A stretch of 64,000 nt of DNA from G038396625 sp038396625 (GCA_038396625.1 CP121688.1:2604001-2668000), one strand, 5' to 3'; shown: positions 47,027 through 56,835, numbered from the stretch's first letter. Translations and numbers: made by a program. The notes: generated from the letters alone by a model not told the origin.

Positions 47027-48736
47027 CTACTGTTTTAGCATACTCATTAAGTACATTTCTACTTCATTGGCAGTAGCAAATTTCATGGCCTTCTCCATTA
47101 TTTCTTTAGCTTCCTGCATGGTTATTTGAGATATTCGTTTTTGGATAGGAAGTATAGAGGATGCACCCATAGACAATTCATCTATACCAAATCCTAATAA
47201 TAAAGGGATTAGAGCTGGCTCCCCTGCTGCTTCACCACACATTCCCACCCAAATTCCTTCATTATGTCCATTATCTATAACCATTTTTATAAGTCTTAAA
47301 ATTCCTGGATGATAAGGGGAATATAAGTAAGATATTTTTTCGTTCATTCTATCTATTGCTGCTGAATACTGTATCAAATCGTTTGTCCCTATGCTAAAAA
47401 AATCCACTTCTTCTGCTAATATGTCGCTTATCATAGCAGCTGCAGGTATTTCTATCATTATACCTACTTCAAAATTTTCACTATACGGTATCCCCTCAGC
47501 TTTTAATTCTTCTTTCACTTCTAGTAATATTTTGTTGGCAAGCCTAACCTCCTCAACAGACGAAATCATAGGATACATAATTTTTAAATCCCCATAAATA
47601 CTAGCTCTTACTATAGCTTTTAGTTGAACCTTAAATATATCTATTTTATCGAGACATATTCTTATAGCTCGATAGCCTAAAGACGGATTTAATTCTTTAC
47701 CAAGATTGAGATAAGGTATTTCTTTGTCTCCACCAATATCTAAAGTTCTTATCACCACAGCTCTTCCCTGCATATTCTCAAGAACTATTTTATAGGCTTG
47801 AAATTGTTCCTCTTCAGTAGGTAATGAGGGTCGATCCATAAACAAAAACTCCGTTCTGTATAATCCAATACCCTCAGCACCATTGTTAAGAACACTATTT
47901 AAATCATGAGGTCTGCCGATATTTGCAGCTAATTTAACTGGTTTTCCATCCTTTGTTTTAGTAGTCTTATCTTTAAAATATTTAAATTTTTTAATGTCTT
48001 CACGATTCTTTTTGCTTTTCTTCACATAATTTTGTATTAATTTATTTTCAGGATTAATCAATACTTCTCCAGTAGCTCCATCTATTATCAGAAAATCTCC
48101 ACTTTTTATCTTCGAGGTAATATCACTCACTCCTACAACAGTTGGAATTCCTAGATTTCTTGCCATAATTGCCATATGCGATACTCTTCCCCCTAAATTT
48201 GTTACAAAACCCAATACCTGTTCTTTATCTATCAAAGCAATATCCGAAGGAAGTAAATCATGTGCAACTACTATCACTTTGTGTAATACCTGATTCAACT
48301 TCATGTCTTCCTTATCTAAAAGATTGTTTATTATTCTATTCCCTACATCTTTGATATCAGCCACTCGTTCCCTCATATATGGGGCATCTATCGTTTCAAA
48401 TATTTGAATGTACGCCCGAATCGTTCTATTTAAAATGTACTCAGCATTTTTCTTTTCTTCTTTTATTGCTTTCTCTACTGTGGCTTTTAACTCAGGATCC
48501 TCCAACAGCATTATATGTGCATCAAATATTTGTGCATTCTCTTTTGACATATTTTTCAAAGCAGCTTTCTTAATATCTTCTAATTGATTTTTGGATTTAG
48601 AAATTGCTTTATTTAATCGCATTATTTCCCTATTTACATTTACTATTTCTAGTTCCTCAATAACATAATCCTTTTTATCTATCAGTAAAGCCGTACCCAT
48701 TGCGATACCATTAGATACTCCTATCCCTTGAATCAT
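47027..48736 (-). CDS. ptsI: Phosphoenolpyruvate-protein phosphotransferase (enzyme I)
   Basis: Transfers phosphate from PEP to HPr. The 569-residue protein has the phosphohistidine in GGRVSHMAIMARNLGIPTVVG near 185-205, EGIGLYRTEFLFM near 292 and the catalytic cysteine in WVGMCGEAAGEPALIPLLL near 500. ATG 48736, 7 nt from TAGGAGG, is better placed than the ATG two codons earlier. It follows ptsH by 11 nt. No sugar-specific enzyme II is in the window. Confidence 0.96.
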   Translation of the reverse strand: MIQGIGVSNGIAMGTALLIDKKDYVIEELEIVNVNREIMRLNKAISKSKNQLEDIKKAALKNMSKENAQIFDAHIMLLEDPELKATVEKAIKEEKKNAEYILNRTIRAYIQIFETIDAPYMRERVADIKDVGNRIINNLLDKEDMKLNQVLHKVIVVAHDLLPSDIALIDKEQVLGFVTNLGGRVSHMAIMARNLGIPTVVGVSDITSKIKSGDFLIIDGATGEVLINPENKLIQNYVKKSKKNREDIKKFKYFKDKTTKTKDGKPVKLAANIGRPHDLNSVLNNGAEGIGLYRTEFLFMDRPSLPTEEEQFQAYKIVLENMQGRAVVIRTLDIGGDKEIPYLNLGKELNPSLGYRAIRICLDKIDIFKVQLKAIVRASIYGDLKIMYPMISSVEEVRLANKILLEVKEELKAEGIPYSENFEVGIMIEIPAAAMISDILAEEVDFFSIGTNDLIQYSAAIDRMNEKISYLYSPYHPGILRLIKMVIDNGHNEGIWVGMCGEAAGEPALIPLLLGFGIDELSMGASSILPIQKRISQITMQEAKEIMEKAMKFATANEVEMYLMSMLKQ

Positions 48737-48747
48737 TTGCATTCCTC

Positions 48748-49011
48748 CTATTCTCCGAAATTACTAGCGAATAGTTTTTGCAACGCTAAAGCAGCTTCTT
48801 GTTCATCAGATCCATTAATTTTTAAAGTGATATTATCATTTTGCATAGCTCCTAGACTCATTATATTTAAAATACTTTTTGCATTGGCTTCTCTTTCACC
48901 CCTCTTAACAATGATTTCTGCTTGATATTTGGACGCTGTAGTAACTAATAGTGTCGCTGCCCTTGCATGAAGTCCTGACTTATTGTTTATTTTTAAACTT
49001 AACGCTATCAT
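48748..49011 (-). CDS. ptsH: HPr-like phosphocarrier with HARAA site
   Basis: An 87-residue HPr-fold protein starting at ATG 49011 with GAAAGGGGTGGG upstream. The phosphohistidine site reads SGLHARAATLLV; nearly all HPr proteins have HARPA here. The regulatory serine region NAKSILNIMSLGA is kept, so HPr kinase control remains possible. It sits directly before ptsI and is clustered with amino-acid genes (LysO, DppA, racemase), not with sugar permeases. It could be a special-purpose HPr; a normal HPr may be elsewhere. Confidence 0.93.
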   Translation of the reverse strand: MIALSLKINNKSGLHARAATLLVTTASKYQAEIIVKRGEREANAKSILNIMSLGAMQNDNITLKINGSDEQEAALALQKLFASNFGE

Positions 49012-49051
49012 ATTCCCACCCCTTTCAACCATATTTCAATGCTACTAGATA

Positions 49052-49083
49052 CTAAAAAAGCATCCACATTTTTTAGTAGACGC
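49052..49083 (-). terminator. Terminator between dppA and ptsH
   Basis: On the minus strand GCGTCTAC and GTGGATGC pair (with G-U pairs) around TAAAAAAT and are followed by TTTTTT, separating the racemase-dppA unit from ptsHI. Confidence 0.7.
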
Positions 49084-49149
49084 CCTTTTTCATGCCTAAA
49101 TTGTTCTATATCCTAATTTACTCAAAATTATTGTTTTCCTTCTTTAAAA

Positions 49150-49950
49150 TCAAACCACAAATGAAATCATTCGCATCACTTCAAAATAATCATCTGTCTT
49201 GAATAATACTTTATTAGGAGAAATTTGCTCCATACCGGGATAAAAAGAAGCTTTATAAGCCAAAGCATGCTTTGTATATGCAATCTCTACTTCAAAGTGA
49301 TCTGGTAAATTGAGTTGACATAACTGTACGTCTTTCTTTAACGCCTCTTCTACTTTCTTCTTTGTTAATTCTGCCGCCAAATCATTATGTATACTAATTG
49401 TAGAATTTCCTATCCCTTTCTTTACTGCAAGAGTATGAATATTTTCGTTGCATTCCATAATTTCATCACAAAGTCCCTCATCTCCACTTACAAACACCAC
49501 AGGAACTCCAACAGTTGCAGCTGCATAGGCATGAATTAAAAATTCACTTGCATGCACTTCATTAATCTTAATATACTCAATATTTGATGCATGCATTGTA
49601 TGTGCTAATGGGTTACAATTAGATCCTCCACATGAATGGTATCCTATAAACATGGCTGCATCAAAGGATGCATCTAATCCTTGGATCATTGAAAATGGAT
49701 GTCCACTCCAGCCCCTAATGATTTTTGTGTTTGATGGAAAACTAGATCCATCCATATTTCTTCCACTCTCGTGTGCATCCTTAATAAGAATTTCAGTTGC
49801 CCCTGCTTTATTTGCCCCTTCACATGCCGCCTTAACTTCCTTTTCCATTTGTTTTACAAACCTAGGATAATCAGCATGGGCTTTATCTGCCTCACTCCAA
49901 CTAGTAGATCCTGTAATACCTTCTATATCTGCACTGATATATACCCTCAT
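49150..49950 (-). CDS. dppA: M55 D-aminopeptidase DppA
   Basis: Zinc D-aminopeptidase of family M55, which in Bacillus cleaves D-Ala from peptides. The 266-residue protein has YISADIEGITG (zinc Asp and Glu), LIKDAHESGRNMDG near 58, FIGYHSCGG near 100 and LAHTMH near 113. ATG 49950 follows AAGGGGGAT; the longer frame upstream overlaps the racemase gap. Second gene after the racemase (96 nt), suggesting use of D-amino-acid or cell-wall peptides. Confidence 0.94.
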   Translation of the reverse strand: MRVYISADIEGITGSTSWSEADKAHADYPRFVKQMEKEVKAACEGANKAGATEILIKDAHESGRNMDGSSFPSNTKIIRGWSGHPFSMIQGLDASFDAAMFIGYHSCGGSNCNPLAHTMHASNIEYIKINEVHASEFLIHAYAAATVGVPVVFVSGDEGLCDEIMECNENIHTLAVKKGIGNSTISIHNDLAAELTKKKVEEALKKDVQLCQLNLPDHFEVEIAYTKHALAYKASFYPGMEQISPNKVLFKTDDYFEVMRMISFVV

Positions 49951-50046
49951 CTTTATCCCCCTTGTCAAATAATATTTGCAATTATATTTTACATCTTTTC
50001 CCATGATTATTAAAGCACATTTTATGATTCTAATAAAAACTAACAA

Positions 50047-50751
50047 CTAAAATTTATTCTCTCCTATAGCATACCGTACTGCTGCCTCGGAATGTATTTT
50101 CGTAGTATCGAAAACGGGTATCGATACATCTTCCTGCTTTATCAGTAATGGTATTTCTGTACACCCTAAGATTACACCTTCAGCACCTTTTTCTGATAGT
50201 TTATTGATTATCTTTATATACTTTTTCTTACTCTCATTATTTATAATTCCTACAACAAGTTCATTGAAAATAGTATCATGTATGAATTTTCTATCTTCAG
50301 CTTGAGGAATAATCACGTCAATATCGTATCTTTCTTTTAAAATATCTTGATAGAATGTACCCTCCATTGTAAAATTAGTTCCTAACAACGCTATTTTATT
50401 TAAACCTTTCTTTCTAATTGATGCACTAGTGGCATCTGCAATATGGAGCACTTTAAGCCCTGTTCTTGTTTCAATATTTGATGCGATCAAATGTATGGTA
50501 TTGGTACAAATAACTATAAAATCTGCGCCTGCTTTTTTCAAATTAGTTGCTTGCAAAACCATTTCCTCCGTAAGCTGTTTCCAATCTCCTTTGTGTTGGA
50601 GTTTTGCTATTTCATGAAAATCGAAGGAGTACATTAGACATTTAGCTGAATGAGATTCCCCTAATATTTTCTTTGTTTTTTCATTGATGATGCGATAATA
50701 CTCTAATGACGATTCCCAACTCATACCACCTAGTAAACCAATTGTTTTCAT
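50047..50751 (-). CDS. Aspartate/glutamate racemase family protein
   Basis: A 234-residue PLP-independent amino-acid racemase. The two catalytic cysteines are in VICTNTIHLIAS near 82 and LGCTEIPLLI near 192; the start MKTIGLLGGMSWESSLEYY is characteristic of the RacX/aspartate racemase group. AAGGAGAG precedes ATG 50751. With DppA next to it, conversion of a D-amino acid released from peptides is likely; which one cannot be told. Confidence 0.92.
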   Translation of the reverse strand: MKTIGLLGGMSWESSLEYYRIINEKTKKILGESHSAKCLMYSFDFHEIAKLQHKGDWKQLTEEMVLQATNLKKAGADFIVICTNTIHLIASNIETRTGLKVLHIADATSASIRKKGLNKIALLGTNFTMEGTFYQDILKERYDIDVIIPQAEDRKFIHDTIFNELVVGIINNESKKKYIKIINKLSEKGAEGVILGCTEIPLLIKQEDVSIPVFDTTKIHSEAAVRYAIGENKF

Positions 50752-50791
50752 TCAAATGCTCTCCTTCCAATTACTAGATTTAATAAGTATT

Positions 50792-51463
50792 TCAATTGTT
50801 TGTGTACTTATTCAAAATGTTATTTATTCGTTCTCTATTGTCATGATTAATTCTTAGCTTAACCTCACTATCTAATAATTTAAAGAATTTCCATCTTGGT
50901 AGTGTAAGTATTAAGTCATAATACCTACCTTTTTGAAATAATTTTTTTTCATAAGCATTGCTCCACTCATAATCAATAATCTCACGCCAATTTAGAACTT
51001 TGTTATGAATCAGTATTCCATTATCATAAATTACATTTTCCTGCCACCCTATATAAAGATAAAATATAGCCATGCATAATGAACCAACAATCCAAGTAAG
51101 CATATTCAGCAAATTCTTCTTATACTGAACTATCGTCATAAGCTCCATTAACATGGATTTTTTATAAAAGTAGTTCCTTAAGCTTTCTAAATATTCAATA
51201 TTTATCAATTGTAAAACACTATTTATATAATCGTTATGTAATAAATGATATGCATCTCGCACTTTATTAATAAATATCGCAGACCATATAATAAAAAATA
51301 TAAACCAGATTAGTCCCAATGCTAAAAAATGTAAGTTTTTATTTAATTTTATAATTTCTTTATTTCTTTGCTGTCTTTGTCTACTAACAAAATTCTTAAA
51401 AATTCCAATAAATGTAATTAGCATCACCCCGATCATAAGTACAATATATACTTTTTCAATCAA
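50792..51463 (-). CDS. Membrane protein of unknown function
   Basis: A 223-residue protein starting at TTG 51463 after GAGGAGGG. Three hydrophobic segments (about 5-24, 45-67 and 120-140) are followed by a soluble C-terminal domain beginning VIYDNGILIHNKVLNWREII, a pattern seen in small bacterial PH-like or DUF5673-like membrane proteins. That comparison is tentative. It stands between the racemase operon and the methyltransferase. Confidence 0.7.
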   Translation of the reverse strand: MIEKVYIVLMIGVMLITFIGIFKNFVSRQRQQRNKEIIKLNKNLHFLALGLIWFIFFIIWSAIFINKVRDAYHLLHNDYINSVLQLINIEYLESLRNYFYKKSMLMELMTIVQYKKNLLNMLTWIVGSLCMAIFYLYIGWQENVIYDNGILIHNKVLNWREIIDYEWSNAYEKKLFQKGRYYDLILTLPRWKFFKLLDSEVKLRINHDNRERINNILNKYTNN

Positions 51464-51687
51464 TATTTACCCTCCTCAATTTAGAGCATCGTCTTTAAAT
51501 CAAAAACTCATCTAAAATACTATCTTTATTGTAACAAAGTTCATACAATTGGTAAAAAAATCATATGATTAAACCATCATAATCATTTCATTTAATTTTT
51601 TGCTCATGCTATTTTCAAGCAAACTTTTGAAGAGTGCCTTAAAGATAAGTAGCACATAAGATTTCTTTCAACGTATAATGATATGGA

Positions 51688-52242
51688 TTAGATTTCAAAC
51701 ACAACACTATAGAAATTATCACCTAATACAAATTTGTCTACTTTTTTAAACCCTTTGCCATTACATATTTCTTTTACATCTTCTTGAGAAATCCTATGAT
51801 TAATTGGTGGTCCCATCGGTGTTTTTCTTTTATGGAATTCTATGATCATCAACTTTCCTTTTTTCTTTAAAACGCGTTTTATCTCATTTATCATCAATTC
51901 TTTATTTTCTATCTCATGCAATACAGTTACCATTATCGCCATATCACAACTCTTATTATCTAATGGAAGTATATCCGATTCAACCTTCTTCACTTGAAGA
52001 TTATTTGTGTTTCTCTCTATTATTCTATTTTTTAATAATTCAATCATACTATCTGAAATTTCAAGAGCGTAAATATTATTACTGCTAATTTCCGCAGCTG
52101 GAAAGGAAAATATACCTGTACCCGCGCCAATATCACATAGGGTCATATTCTCTTTAAATCCTGCTTTTATCAACGTACTCATTGGATTAAGTTCTGATAT
52201 CCTTGTTTCGCTTTCAAATTTATTAATTTTATTATCATTCAT
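51688..52242 (-). CDS. Class I SAM-dependent methyltransferase
   Basis: A 184-residue methyltransferase of the UbiE/Methyltransf_11/25 type: motif I LCDIGAGTGIFSFPAAE near 37-53, acidic motif II in NIYALEIS, DILPLDNKSCDMAIMVTVLHEIEN near 90-113. AAAGGAGATG precedes ATG 52242. The substrate is unknown; similar small enzymes act on metals/metalloids, quinones or small molecules. Confidence 0.9.
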   Translation of the reverse strand: MNDNKINKFESETRISELNPMSTLIKAGFKENMTLCDIGAGTGIFSFPAAEISSNNIYALEISDSMIELLKNRIIERNTNNLQVKKVESDILPLDNKSCDMAIMVTVLHEIENKELMINEIKRVLKKKGKLMIIEFHKRKTPMGPPINHRISQEDVKEICNGKGFKKVDKFVLGDNFYSVVFEI

Positions 52243-52261
52243 TTAACTTTCATCTCCTTTA

Positions 52262-52417
52262 TCATCTATAGATATTGTATATATCCATCTTGTTATTTGA
52301 AAACCTTTTAATATCACTCGTTATTCTTTGATCTAGCATATCATTTCCAATCATTTCATCTAATATTATAATTCCTTGTATATGTGTCATATATCTACGA
52401 TAACACCACTTCTCCAT
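52262..52417 (-). CDS. Possible 51-residue protein upstream of methyltransferase
   Basis: ATG 52417 opens a 51-codon frame (MEKWCYRRYMTHIQGIIILD at the start, ending MDIYNIYR) that stops 20 nt before the methyltransferase start. The composition is protein-like, but no ribosome site is visible, so it may be a fragment of a lost gene. The remaining part of the 52243-52634 gap shows only the terminator listed next. Confidence 0.3.
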   Translation of the reverse strand: MEKWCYRRYMTHIQGIIILDEMIGNDMLDQRITSDIKRFSNNKMDIYNIYR

Positions 52418-52573
52418 TCATGCTTGGTAACTCTGTTTTCAGAAAATTGTACTAAAAGTATATCATATATATCATAAAACACCTATTATAAAGAGAACTT
52501 ATATAGGCTAATATTTTATCTATATATGTTTTAGACTCTAAATAATCTCCAAGCTACCAAAAACAATTTTATA

Positions 52574-52611
52574 TAATTTAACCCCTTTTAGAAAATAAAG
52601 GGGTTAAATTA
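52574..52611 (-). terminator. Terminator of the siderophore ABC operon
   Basis: A perfect 15-bp inverted repeat (TAATTTAACCCCTTT and its complement) with an eight-base loop lies 24 nt after the ATPase stop codon. Confidence 0.8.
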
Positions 52612-52634
52612 AGATAATTATCATCAATGCTCAT

Positions 52635-53456
52635 TTAAACAGCAATAGTTTTATCCTTTAAATTTTTCACCTTTCTACCCTTTCCATGTGGAATGCATAA
52701 GGGTGTTCCAAATAAGGTATCTGCAGTAATATGGCATTTCATTTTGAAAACATTACGTACCATTTCGCTAGTAACAATATCCTCTGGTCTTCCTTGAGCA
52801 TAAATTTTTTTGTCTCGAATAGCCACAATGTTATGGGCATATCTACAAGCAAGGTTTAAATCATGAAGAACCATAACGACTGTTGTGTTTTCCACTTCAT
52901 TTAATTCAAACAATAGATCTAAAATCTCAATTTGATGTGCTAGATCCAAATAAGTAGTAGGCTCATCCAGTAAAATAATATCCGTTTTCTGTGCCAAGCT
53001 CATGGCAATCCAGGCTCTTTGTCTTTGTCCACCAGATAATGCGTTAACATTTCGATCTGCCAAATCTTTCATTTTAGTAGCTTCAAGAACTTGATTAACT
53101 ACCTTTTCATCTTCACGGGACCACTGCTTCAACCAGCTTTGATGAGGATATCGCCCCTGCTTAACCAACTGTAAAACTGTTAATCCTTCTGGAGCAATTG
53201 GTCCTTGAGGTAATATTGCCAGTCGCTTAGCCACTTCCTTAGTTGACAAAGTGTCAACTCTGTCAACGCCTAATAAGACTTGTCCTGATTTCGGCTTTAA
53301 AAGACGAGCAAGAGAACGGAGTAAAGTGGATTTTCCACAGCCATTTGCCCCGACAAAAACAGTGATCTCACCAGTAGGAATTTTTAAATCTAGTTCATTT
53401 ATGATAATTGTATCACCATATGCTAATGTAAGGTCATTTGTTTGCAGCATATTCAT
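52635..53456 (-). CDS. Iron-siderophore ABC transporter ATPase (FepC type)
   Basis: A 273-residue ATPase: Walker A GANGCGKSTLLRSL near 37-50, signature LSGGQRQRAWIAMSLAQ near 138, Walker B IILLDEPTTYLDLAHQ near 160 and the H-loop VVMVLHDLNLA. The whole resembles FepC/FecE/FhuC proteins. AAGGAG precedes ATG 53456 at 8-10 nt. Third gene of a permease-permease-ATPase operon; the binding protein gene lies upstream with its own terminator. Confidence 0.95.
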   Translation of the reverse strand: MNMLQTNDLTLAYGDTIIINELDLKIPTGEITVFVGANGCGKSTLLRSLARLLKPKSGQVLLGVDRVDTLSTKEVAKRLAILPQGPIAPEGLTVLQLVKQGRYPHQSWLKQWSREDEKVVNQVLEATKMKDLADRNVNALSGGQRQRAWIAMSLAQKTDIILLDEPTTYLDLAHQIEILDLLFELNEVENTTVVMVLHDLNLACRYAHNIVAIRDKKIYAQGRPEDIVTSEMVRNVFKMKCHITADTLFGTPLCIPHGKGRKVKNLKDKTIAV

Positions 53457-53483
53457 TATCTCAGCTCCTTTTTAAGTCTTAGT

Positions 53484-54521
53484 TTACATATTACGATTCC
53501 TATAAAGTAGAAAAATAAAAAATGGTGCTCCCATACCAGATACAAATACGCCAGCGGGTAAATCAAGTGGTAAAAACACTGTTCTAGCAAAGACATCAGC
53601 TACCATCACTATCAAACCACCTATTAAAGCTGAGACTGATACCAAGCTTCCAAAGGATCTACCCACTAATTTCCTCGCAATATGAGGTGCAATTAAGCCT
53701 ACAAAACCTATTCCTCCTGCAAAGGCCACTGCAGACCCTGCTAAAGCCACGCTGATAAAAATTAAAATAAAACGATCTAGTTGAACATTAGAACCTGCTC
53801 CCATAGCTAAATCATCTCCAAGTTCCTGTAGATTGATCCTTCTGGCCAATAACATCGTAATGGGAACAAGAATTAAAACCCATGATAGCATTGAGAAAAC
53901 GTCCTGCCAATTAGCTCCATAAACACTACCTGTCAACCAAATATACGCCTCACTAGTGGAATATGTAGGACTTAAAACAATCATCATAGTCACTAAAGCT
54001 CCCATACCTGCTTCAACGCCTATACCAATAAGAATCAATCTAATAGGCGTTATCCCTTTTTTCCAAGCTAAAATATAAATGATAAAGTAGGCTATCCCAG
54101 CTCCGATAATAGCCACAACAGGCAACCACTTTATGCTAACAGCCGATAAATATGTAATAAAAAATACAGCTGCTACTTTAGCCCCACCAGTTATTCCTAT
54201 TATGTCAGGAGATGCCAGAGGATTTCGTACAATTCCTTGTAAAATTAATCCAGCCACAGCAAGAGCAACGCCTACTAGTAAAGCAAGAATCATTCTTGGT
54301 AATCTAAGTATTTCGATGACAAATGTATAATCACCGTCACCTATTCCTAGTACATGCTCCATAATGAACAATGGGTGAATTATGGTACTCCCTATAGATA
54401 GCCCCAAAATTAGCAATAATAAAGATACTACTAGTAGAGATAGTAATATAATCAGCGCTTTGTTCTCTATCAAAAAAGAAGTTTTGTCAGATCTGCTTCG
54501 TAAAATCGTATATTTATTCAT
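53484..54521 (-). CDS. Iron-siderophore ABC permease (FecCD)
   Basis: A 345-residue FecCD permease with about nine or ten helices and family blocks RLPRMILALLVGVALAVAGLILQ near 95-115, NPLASPDIIGITGGA and GFVGLIAPHIARKLVG near 270-285. Pairs with the following permease and FepC-like ATPase. Only 3 nt separate it from the upstream permease, so the two are coupled. Ferric siderophore is the expected cargo; heme or cobalamin are alternatives. Confidence 0.94.
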   Translation of the reverse strand: MNKYTILRSRSDKTSFLIENKALIILLSLLVVSLLLLILGLSIGSTIIHPLFIMEHVLGIGDGDYTFVIEILRLPRMILALLVGVALAVAGLILQGIVRNPLASPDIIGITGGAKVAAVFFITYLSAVSIKWLPVVAIIGAGIAYFIIYILAWKKGITPIRLILIGIGVEAGMGALVTMMIVLSPTYSTSEAYIWLTGSVYGANWQDVFSMLSWVLILVPITMLLARRINLQELGDDLAMGAGSNVQLDRFILIFISVALAGSAVAFAGGIGFVGLIAPHIARKLVGRSFGSLVSVSALIGGLIVMVADVFARTVFLPLDLPAGVFVSGMGAPFFIFLLYRNRNM

Positions 54522-54524
54522 ATC

Positions 54525-55532
54525 TCACGCCCCCCTCCTTGCAATGTATATGAAGAATGGGACCCCAATAAACGCAGTCATTACCCCGATCGGCATCTCT
54601 TCTGGCATAATCACAAGTCTTGCAACCACATCAGCTAGTAATAGTAAGATTCCTCCATAAACAGCACAATAAGGAATGATCCAGCGGTAATCAATACCTA
54701 CAAGTGACCGAACCAAATGAGGTACAATTAAACCTATAAAACCAATTGAACCCCCTACTGCCACAGAGCCCCCAGCTAAAAGTATGATGACCATACCTAT
54801 CAAAATTTTTAATAATAATACCCGTTGCCCCAGTCCTTTGGCAATATCTTCTCCAGAATTTAAAATGTTTATAGAGTTACCTAAGAATAAGGCTATAATA
54901 CCTGCTCCAACCATGAAGGGTAGTATAGGTAGTAGCATATCAAGACTTCGTCCTGATACTGAACCTCCTAGCCAAAACAATACCCCTTCTAAACTTTGTT
55001 CATCAAGTACTAACAATCCTTGAGTAAAAGAACTGAAGAATGCAGTAATTGCAGCACCAGCCAGCACGATTTTAATAGGTGATAAACTGTCTCTTCCAAG
55101 AGAACCAAGGAAAAATACCATAACTGCTGCAATGGCTCCACCTAAAAATGCAATCCACATAAGTTGAACAAGAGAGTTAATTGCAAGGAATACAGTAGCA
55201 AAAACAACAAAAAATAACGCTCCAGAGTTTATACCAAAAATACTTGGGGAAGCCAATGGATTTCTTGTTAACGCCTGCATTAGAGCACCAGCTACTGCTA
55301 AGCTAGCTCCAATCAACGTTGCTATAGAAGACCTAGCAATACGCGTGGTGGTAATAATAATATGTTCAGTTGAATATGGGTCATAATTTGTAAAGGCTTC
55401 TACTAATGTTTTAATTGGTGTCCTCACTTGTCCTAGCGCCATACTTAATACAAATGTCAATCCTAAAACACACAGTCCTATTAAAATACCCGCTATCTTT
55501 AATCTTCTGTTGTGTAATAACAATGGGTTCAT
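54525..55532 (-). CDS. Iron-siderophore ABC permease (FecCD)
   Basis: A 335-residue FecCD permease, partner of the neighbouring one: RIARSSIATLIGASLAVAGALMQ near 70-90, NPLASPSIFGINSGAL and GFIGLIVPHLVRSLVG near 265-280. I use ATG 55532, 8 nt from an AAAGAG site; GTG 55541 lies too close to it. First gene of the permease-permease-ATPase unit. The heterodimer layout is typical of FepDG-type importers. Confidence 0.93.
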   Translation of the reverse strand: MNPLLLHNRRLKIAGILIGLCVLGLTFVLSMALGQVRTPIKTLVEAFTNYDPYSTEHIIITTTRIARSSIATLIGASLAVAGALMQALTRNPLASPSIFGINSGALFFVVFATVFLAINSLVQLMWIAFLGGAIAAVMVFFLGSLGRDSLSPIKIVLAGAAITAFFSSFTQGLLVLDEQSLEGVLFWLGGSVSGRSLDMLLPILPFMVGAGIIALFLGNSINILNSGEDIAKGLGQRVLLLKILIGMVIILLAGGSVAVGGSIGFIGLIVPHLVRSLVGIDYRWIIPYCAVYGGILLLLADVVARLVIMPEEMPIGVMTAFIGVPFFIYIARRGA

Positions 55533-55773
55533 AAATATCACTCTTTCAGAAATTTATTTTCATGGGGAATTTGCACAATTTAAATTCTCATCACAAGATG
55601 TATCTGTACGTCCTTTCATAATCACTATTTGGGGTATGTATGTTATTTGTAAAACTACAATTGATTTAATTCTTAACTGAAATAGTGATATACAGGACTA
55701 AATTTTTTATTATATAATAAGTTAAAGAATTATTGTGATGTGATTTTTCCTTCTCTAATTCCTTTAAATGTAA

Positions 55774-55808
55774 AATTGGGGTAGAACTATGAAAGTTTTA
55801 CCCCAATT
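55774..55808 (-). terminator. Terminator after the binding-protein gene
   Basis: AATTGGGGTA and TACCCCAATT, with inner AACT/AGTT, form a strong hairpin directly after the binding-protein stop. The permease genes start about 240 nt further on, so they depend on read-through or on their own promoter. Confidence 0.75.
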
Positions 55809-55827
55809 CCAAATAAAGGGATTTCTA

Positions 55828-56835
55828 CTATTTTTCTAAACCAAAGCGCTCGTAGATCTGGTCTAGCATATCATTAGCAGAAAGATACCCTCCTCCCATA
55901 TTCCATGCAACATCATCTACTATATAAGCACGGTTGTTTTTAACTGCATCTAAGTTTTTCCACAAAGGATGGTTTGTCCATTCCTCATAAGTTCTTTGAA
56001 TGGCCTCTTCATCTGCATTGTGTCCATCAGCAGTGAAAGTAAAAAATACATCTGCATTCATAGAAGGAATACTTTCTTTAGTCGTCAGCTTAAGTACCAC
56101 ATTTCCCTCCTCTGCCGCTTTTCTTTGTGTCTCAGGTCTTACAAATCCAAGTTCACTTAAGATATCTCCTGCAAAACCTGTAACATAAATACGTGCATGA
56201 TCTGTTCTAAAATTCAATACAGACACTTCAATCGGCCATTCGTCACCTAGTTTAGCAAAAATTTTTTGTTTGAAATCAGCAACTCGACTATCCCAGTCCA
56301 AAAGAAGTTTTTTTGCATCCTCTTCTTTATTCATAGCTTGCCCCATCAATTTAACTGTATCTTTAAATTTAAAAACTGTTTCATGGGTTACTGTAGGAGC
56401 AATTTGAGAAAGTTGCTCATAAATTTTTTCATGACGTAATTTAGAAGCAATGATTAAATCTGGTTTAAGTTTCACAATCTCTTCCAGGTTAGGCTGGGTT
56501 TCTTGTCCTACAATAGGAGTATCTGCAAGGTCAGCTCTTAGATATTTATAGACTGGCTGTTCAACCCAGGATTCAACAATCCCCACTGGTTTAACTCCTA
56601 AAGCAATTGCAACATCAGTGGCCCCTTGATATAGCGTAACAATTCTTTTCGGTGTACCTTTTATTTCCGTTTTACCCATGGCATGTTCAACAACTCTAAA
56701 CTCTTCCTTGTCAGCTACTTCCTCTTGCTTAGATTTGACAGCAACATCTTCAGTTTCTTTTACGCCACAACCTACAGCAGATATTAGTATTATAATAGCT
56801 AAAATCCCTAATATAATTTTTTTTGATTTGAACAT
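55828..56835 (-). CDS. Iron-siderophore binding lipoprotein (FecB/FhuD type)
   Basis: A 335-residue periplasmic-binding-type lipoprotein: signal ending SAVGC near 22, then KGTPKRIVTLYQGATDVAIALGVKPVG and VGQETQPNLEEIVKLKPDLIIA, the typical TroA/FecB halves joined by a long helix. GGGGAGG precedes ATG 56835. A Fur-type box lies 190 nt upstream. Delivers a ferric siderophore to the downstream FecCD permeases. Confidence 0.94.
   Translation of the reverse strand: MFKSKKIILGILAIIILISAVGCGVKETEDVAVKSKQEEVADKEEFRVVEHAMGKTEIKGTPKRIVTLYQGATDVAIALGVKPVGIVESWVEQPVYKYLRADLADTPIVGQETQPNLEEIVKLKPDLIIASKLRHEKIYEQLSQIAPTVTHETVFKFKDTVKLMGQAMNKEEDAKKLLLDWDSRVADFKQKIFAKLGDEWPIEVSVLNFRTDHARIYVTGFAGDILSELGFVRPETQRKAAEEGNVVLKLTTKESIPSMNADVFFTFTADGHNADEEAIQRTYEEWTNHPLWKNLDAVKNNRAYIVDDVAWNMGGGYLSANDMLDQIYERFGLEK

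Noticed and set aside
52613..52625. Fur-like sequence GATAATTATCATC after the siderophore ATPase gene
   Set aside because: It is in a 3' region next to a terminator with no gene start behind it; it matches only part of the Fur consensus in AT-rich DNA and is likely chance.
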